Source of the DNA: Chrysoperla carnea
Lineage: Eukaryota; Arthropoda; Insecta; Neuroptera; Chrysopidae
DNA length: 64,000 nt
Assembly (NCBI RefSeq): GCF_905475395.1
Contig: NC_058337.1
Location: 7,118,983 to 7,182,982, forward strand
Direction: 5' to 3'
Position numbers and translations under genes: made by a program. The notes under the pieces are model-generated. The model did not search any database and was not told the DNA's origin. It worked only from the letters and a program-made list of their open reading frames with translations. Positions 61,901 through 64,000 of the stretch are shown here, piece after piece (the stretch's first letter is position 1; every line of letters starts with the position of its first letter).

Positions 61901-63044
61901 CTGAATGTATGTATGATCATTCTAAATGTAATTGTATAGGAACAGCTTCATCACAACTACATTTACATAAAAGAATACAACAGATGTTAAATCGTTGTAC
62001 AACTTGTTCAGAACAACAGCAACAACAACAAACATCTAGTTGTTATAATAAACCACAAATAAAATATTGTAGTGATTGTTATTGTCAATGTTTATTATAT
62101 TTTAATTCTAATCAACAACAACAAAGTTTATTATGTAATTCATGTAAATTAAAACAACAACAACAACAACAATTTGGTGGTGGTACTCGTCGTCGAAATC
62201 ATAATTCAATAGCATACTTTTTAAGAATTGAATCACGTGATGATTTAATACTTGAAGAAGAAGCAACAAACTGTAATCAACAAAATAAATCAACAACAAT
62301 TGAACAAGTTAAAATTTACATACCAAAGTTGATCAAGAATAATAGTGGTCATCTTATATCGAATAAAAATCAGAATCATCATCATAATCATGTTAAATAT
62401 GTAGAAGAAATTGGATTCAATCACAATGAAAAATCATTTCAATCATTACAGGTACAAAATTAATACTAATCACATTCAATCAATTCATCAAGATTTGTCT
62501 CTTACATATTTTTATACCCTGTATATATGAAATATATCAAGGTATATTAAGTTTATTCCCAAGTTTGTAACTAGAACTTTCATTTCCAGTTGTCTGTATA
62601 GAGATAATACATATAGAGAAAGCAAGGGATGTGCTAGCCTATGATGCATAGAGATTTTGTGTCTGCTATTATATTTGTATTATTTTTTTGTATGTAATGG
62701 ACAAGGACACAGGGGAACTCACTGGCGTTCTATATGTATATAAACTCTTTGCGATAGATGGATTTGGAAGTATGTGAGGTTATAAGTCTTACAGTTATGA
62801 TGCTTTGAATATGATTGTTGTTATAACTGAGTTTATTTTATGTGATACGTTTATTTTCTAGGAATATTTATCTAAAAATAAACCAGAATTTATTGATGCC
62901 GCAGCTGATAGACAGCAATATCTGAAAGAAATATCTGAAAAACGACATAAGCATACTAACACTAACAGTAACATGAACACTAGAAAAAATCATACTGCGG
63001 AAACAAATTATAAATCTAAAAGTAAGTATAACATTAAATCTTGA
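52911..63044 (+). CDS. ALMS-motif protein (Alms1-like), seven exons
   Basis: About 1741 residues if it ends at TGA 63042-63044. Exons: 52911-54027, 55361-55678, 56783-57220, 57911-59620, 60273-60924, 61644-62451, 62862-63044. Introns are GT-AG and phases agree (1,1,1,1,2,0). Exons 2, 3 and 4 are multiples of three. The protein is Ser/Asn-rich and mostly disordered. Near the N-terminus is 'RLEWDSGADVGY'. Exon 4 carries 54-residue tandem repeats, a Thr run and short Cys clusters. Exon 6 has acidic and poly-Gln stretches. The junction of exons 6 and 7 encodes 'SLQEYLSKNKPEFIDAAADR', matching the start of the ALMS motif of ALMS1, CEP295 and C10orf90, proteins of centrioles and basal bodies. I infer a centrosomal role. 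The motif is cut short, so the last exon is uncertain: 63021 is followed by a strong donor (GTAAGT). Confidence 0.85.
54091..54835. mobile_element. hAT-like element in ALMS intron 1
   Basis: Inverted ends 'cagggttcga' and 'tcgaaccctg' are flanked by an 8-bp duplication 'aaaaaaat' (54083-54090 and 54836-54843). Subterminal regions are rich in 'gatatatatcc' motifs. A 71-codon frame at 54498-54713 has no recognisable domain. Confidence 0.88.
55081..55220 (-). repeat. Family A fragment, copy 12, in ALMS intron 1
   Basis: Only the 'acaagtgaaaac' end, including 'tgacgtcacgtaaataaa' shared with copy 3. Confidence 0.85.
55755..56642. mobile_element. Large foldback element in ALMS intron 2
   Basis: Most of intron 2 is an inverted repeat centred near 56155. 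Outer ends: 'accgtttttattaatgattt' and 'aaatcattcaaacacaaacg'. Inner arms: 'gtaggccacaggacaac' with 'gttgtcccgtggcctac', and 'attgatcaaaatgcgtttga' with 'tcaaacgcattttgatcaat'. Frames inside are artefacts. Confidence 0.88.
57430..57760 (+). repeat. Repeat in ALMS intron 3, shared with M16 intron 11
   Basis: 'aaagctagatttttgct', 'aaagaacaactttctaattt' and 'gatcgaattcgataccggta' match one arm of the foldback at 32285-32700. The 75- and 134-codon frames over it are not genes. Confidence 0.8.
58432..58749 (+). repeat. Duplicated coding unit (~33 residues) in ALMS exon 4
   Basis: Copy 1 at 58432-58530 and copy 2 at 58654-58749 encode related peptides sharing 'RLKTNKITT' and 'NHQ'. They differ by one codon in length. 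Confidence 0.85.
58948..59271 (+). repeat. Two 54-residue tandem coding repeats in ALMS exon 4
   Basis: Units at 58948-59109 and 59110-59271, each exactly 162 bp. Each encodes Cys-Asn-Glu-Asn at the start, a central 'KEI-ENK-QVEEN-VCSNSKK' and 'HKQRPPH-IGDNTNMI' at the end, with three cysteines at matching positions. Confidence 0.93.
59805..60010. repeat. Repeat in ALMS intron 4, shared with M16 intron 2
   Basis: 'aataaaataaagttc' and 'aatgacgattttacttacca' correspond to the element at 44160-44310. The rest of intron 4 is unidentified. Confidence 0.65.
60925..61643. other. ALMS intron 5 with repeat fragments
   Basis: 60990-61085 matches 27895-27990 inverted. 'ttccatatgtagccaact' with 'acatcctgtatat' near 61355 matches 36893-36945 inverted. 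Confidence 0.6.
62511..62600 (+). repeat. Family A fragment, copy 13, in ALMS intron 6
   Basis: 'tataccctgtatatatgaaa' to 'ttccagttgtctgta', with an internal deletion. Confidence 0.8.
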
Positions 63045-63208
63045 GTCTAGACCAGCTGAGTCTATTCATTAGTCTTTATTAGTCTACACTAGATCAAATA
63101 TTCGATTGTAATTTTCTCATAAATACTCCACTGCAAAGAAGTTGCGCACTGTTTTTTAATTAAATTTTTTTAATCAAATTTTTGTTTTTTCAAATACAGT
63201 TTTTGATG

Positions 63209-63214
63209 AATAAA
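63209..63214 (+). terminator. Possible polyadenylation signal of the ALMS-motif gene
   Basis: AATAAA 165 bases past the TGA at 63042. It supports, but does not prove, that exon 7 is terminal. Confidence 0.4.
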
Positions 63215-63436
63215 CCAGTCCTTCCAGGTCAAAATCAGCAAAAACTGAAATGAGGTCCAAATTTTTGAGGTTTTTCTTATTTTTTGGCATGATCCGGTCG
63301 TTTGCCGAGATCGAAAACTTGGATTTATCATTGGGTTTACATTGCAAAAAACAATTCAAAAAAACAAACATACCTGACATTTGATGCTTCGTTCAACCCC
63401 TTTTCATGTTTAATTTGATTGAATCAGAATTGAGTT

Positions 63437-63710
63437 ATACATTCGCGTTCGGTTGTAAAAACTCTAGTTTTAATAGAGATATTTGAAAAAGTAAATAACA
63501 GATTCTTAAACTAGAACAAATTTGCAAAGGTTTTTATAGGATCGATAGTTTCGGAGATACAGCTTTTCAAAGTTTGTCTATTTTTTCAAGTTACACGATT
63601 TATGAAAAATTTCATCATACATTCAGGTTCGGTTGCAATAACTTAAGTTTTAATAAAGATATTTGAAAAAATAGTTTTAAACTTGAACAAACTTTCAATT
63701 TTTTTATATA
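63437..63710 (+). repeat. Diverged tandem duplication
   Basis: 'catacattc-cgttcggttg' through 'aaagatatttgaaaaa' recurs with a period of about 180 bp (63437 and 63617). Non-coding, between convergent genes. Confidence 0.7.
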
Positions 63711-63906
63711 TAATTATGTGGAATTTTCTTTTGCTAAGAGCTTGCTTTCGGCTCATAAACTAATGGTGGACCGGAAAAATGATAAAACTTAAAACTTACA
63801 ATCGCACTAGCTTCGTTGGTATTGCATAAAACGTATTTTTATTTTCATAACATTAAAATATAGACTCATACCTTTAAAATGAATAGCTTAAAGTACAAAA
63901 ATATTA

Positions 63907-63912
63907 TTTATT
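63907..63912 (-). terminator. Polyadenylation signal of the right-edge gene
   Basis: AATAAA on the minus strand, 7 bases past the TAG stop at 63920-63922. Confidence 0.65.
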
Positions 63913-63919
63913 GGCCAAT

Positions 63920-64000
63920 CTACGAACGTTTCAAACCAAGCGCTGCGCGCAGACCTTGTGGATTATCAGTTTTGTTTACAATGTTAATCATATCTCTATT
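63920..64000 (-). CDS. C-terminal end of an unknown protein (partial, cut by window edge)
   Basis: The minus strand is open from the window edge for 26 codons and ends in TAG. The peptide reads MINIVNKTDNPQGLRAALGL then KRS. It uses CTG, CGC and GCG codons, in contrast to the AT-rich noise nearby, and an AATAAA lies just past the stop. These together support a real terminal exon of a gene lying mostly to the right, convergent with the ALMS-motif gene. I do not recognise the protein. The call rests on composition and the signal, so it is tentative. Confidence 0.6.
   Translation of the reverse strand, partial: NRDMINIVNKTDNPQGLRAALGLKRS

Overview
The window looks like nuclear DNA of an insect. 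It is very AT-rich, has GT-AG introns, contains a ubiquitin-conjugating enzyme closest to insect Ubc13, and is crowded with transposon remnants of types common in insects. I cannot name the species. No rRNA, CRISPR array, operon or bacterial feature is visible. The coding content is small: one intact single-exon gene, two long multi-exon genes, one isolated first coding exon and one gene tail cut by the right edge.

Layout. 1-3.9 kb: repeats, ending with a hAT relic flanked by a perfect 8-bp target duplication (2865-3857). 3975-4436 (minus): Ubc13/UBE2N. 4.4-28.2 kb: gene-poor and repeat-rich, with tandem and inverted arrays, TTAA-flanked MITEs, two long palindromes, a Helitron, SINE-like units and many copies of one ~555-bp repeat (here 'family A'). 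28249-28339 (minus): a probable first coding exon of an unknown gene. 29.1-30.1 kb: a foldback element and a transposase relic. 32003-45980 (minus): a complete 12-exon gene for a 1008-residue M16-type metallopeptidase of the C. elegans C05D11.1 type. 46-51 kb: nested transposons, with a broken DDE transposase gene cut by a MITE. 52911-63044 (plus): a seven-exon gene for a serine-rich protein ending in an ALMS motif, hence probably centriolar or centrosomal. 63920-64000 (minus): the tail of a convergent gene.

Repeat families named here: A (~555 bp, 13 copies or fragments), B (~390-bp MITE, 5 copies), C (the 'aaccgacttcaaa' repeat, 3 copies), and smaller shared intron repeats described in place. 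Insertion order can sometimes be read: a pogo/Tigger-like MITE sits in a B copy, another B copy splits a transposase gene, and an A copy sits between the arms of a foldback element.

The genes do not form a pathway. Ubc13 makes Lys63 ubiquitin chains with a Uev partner, the M16 protein is a predicted zinc peptidase, and the ALMS-motif protein is a predicted centriole component. No wholly new system can be claimed. The points most worth checking are the cysteine-motif-rich, internally duplicated body of the ALMS-motif gene, the long near-perfect palindromes, the terminal exons that end on strong splice-donor sequences, and the structure of family A.
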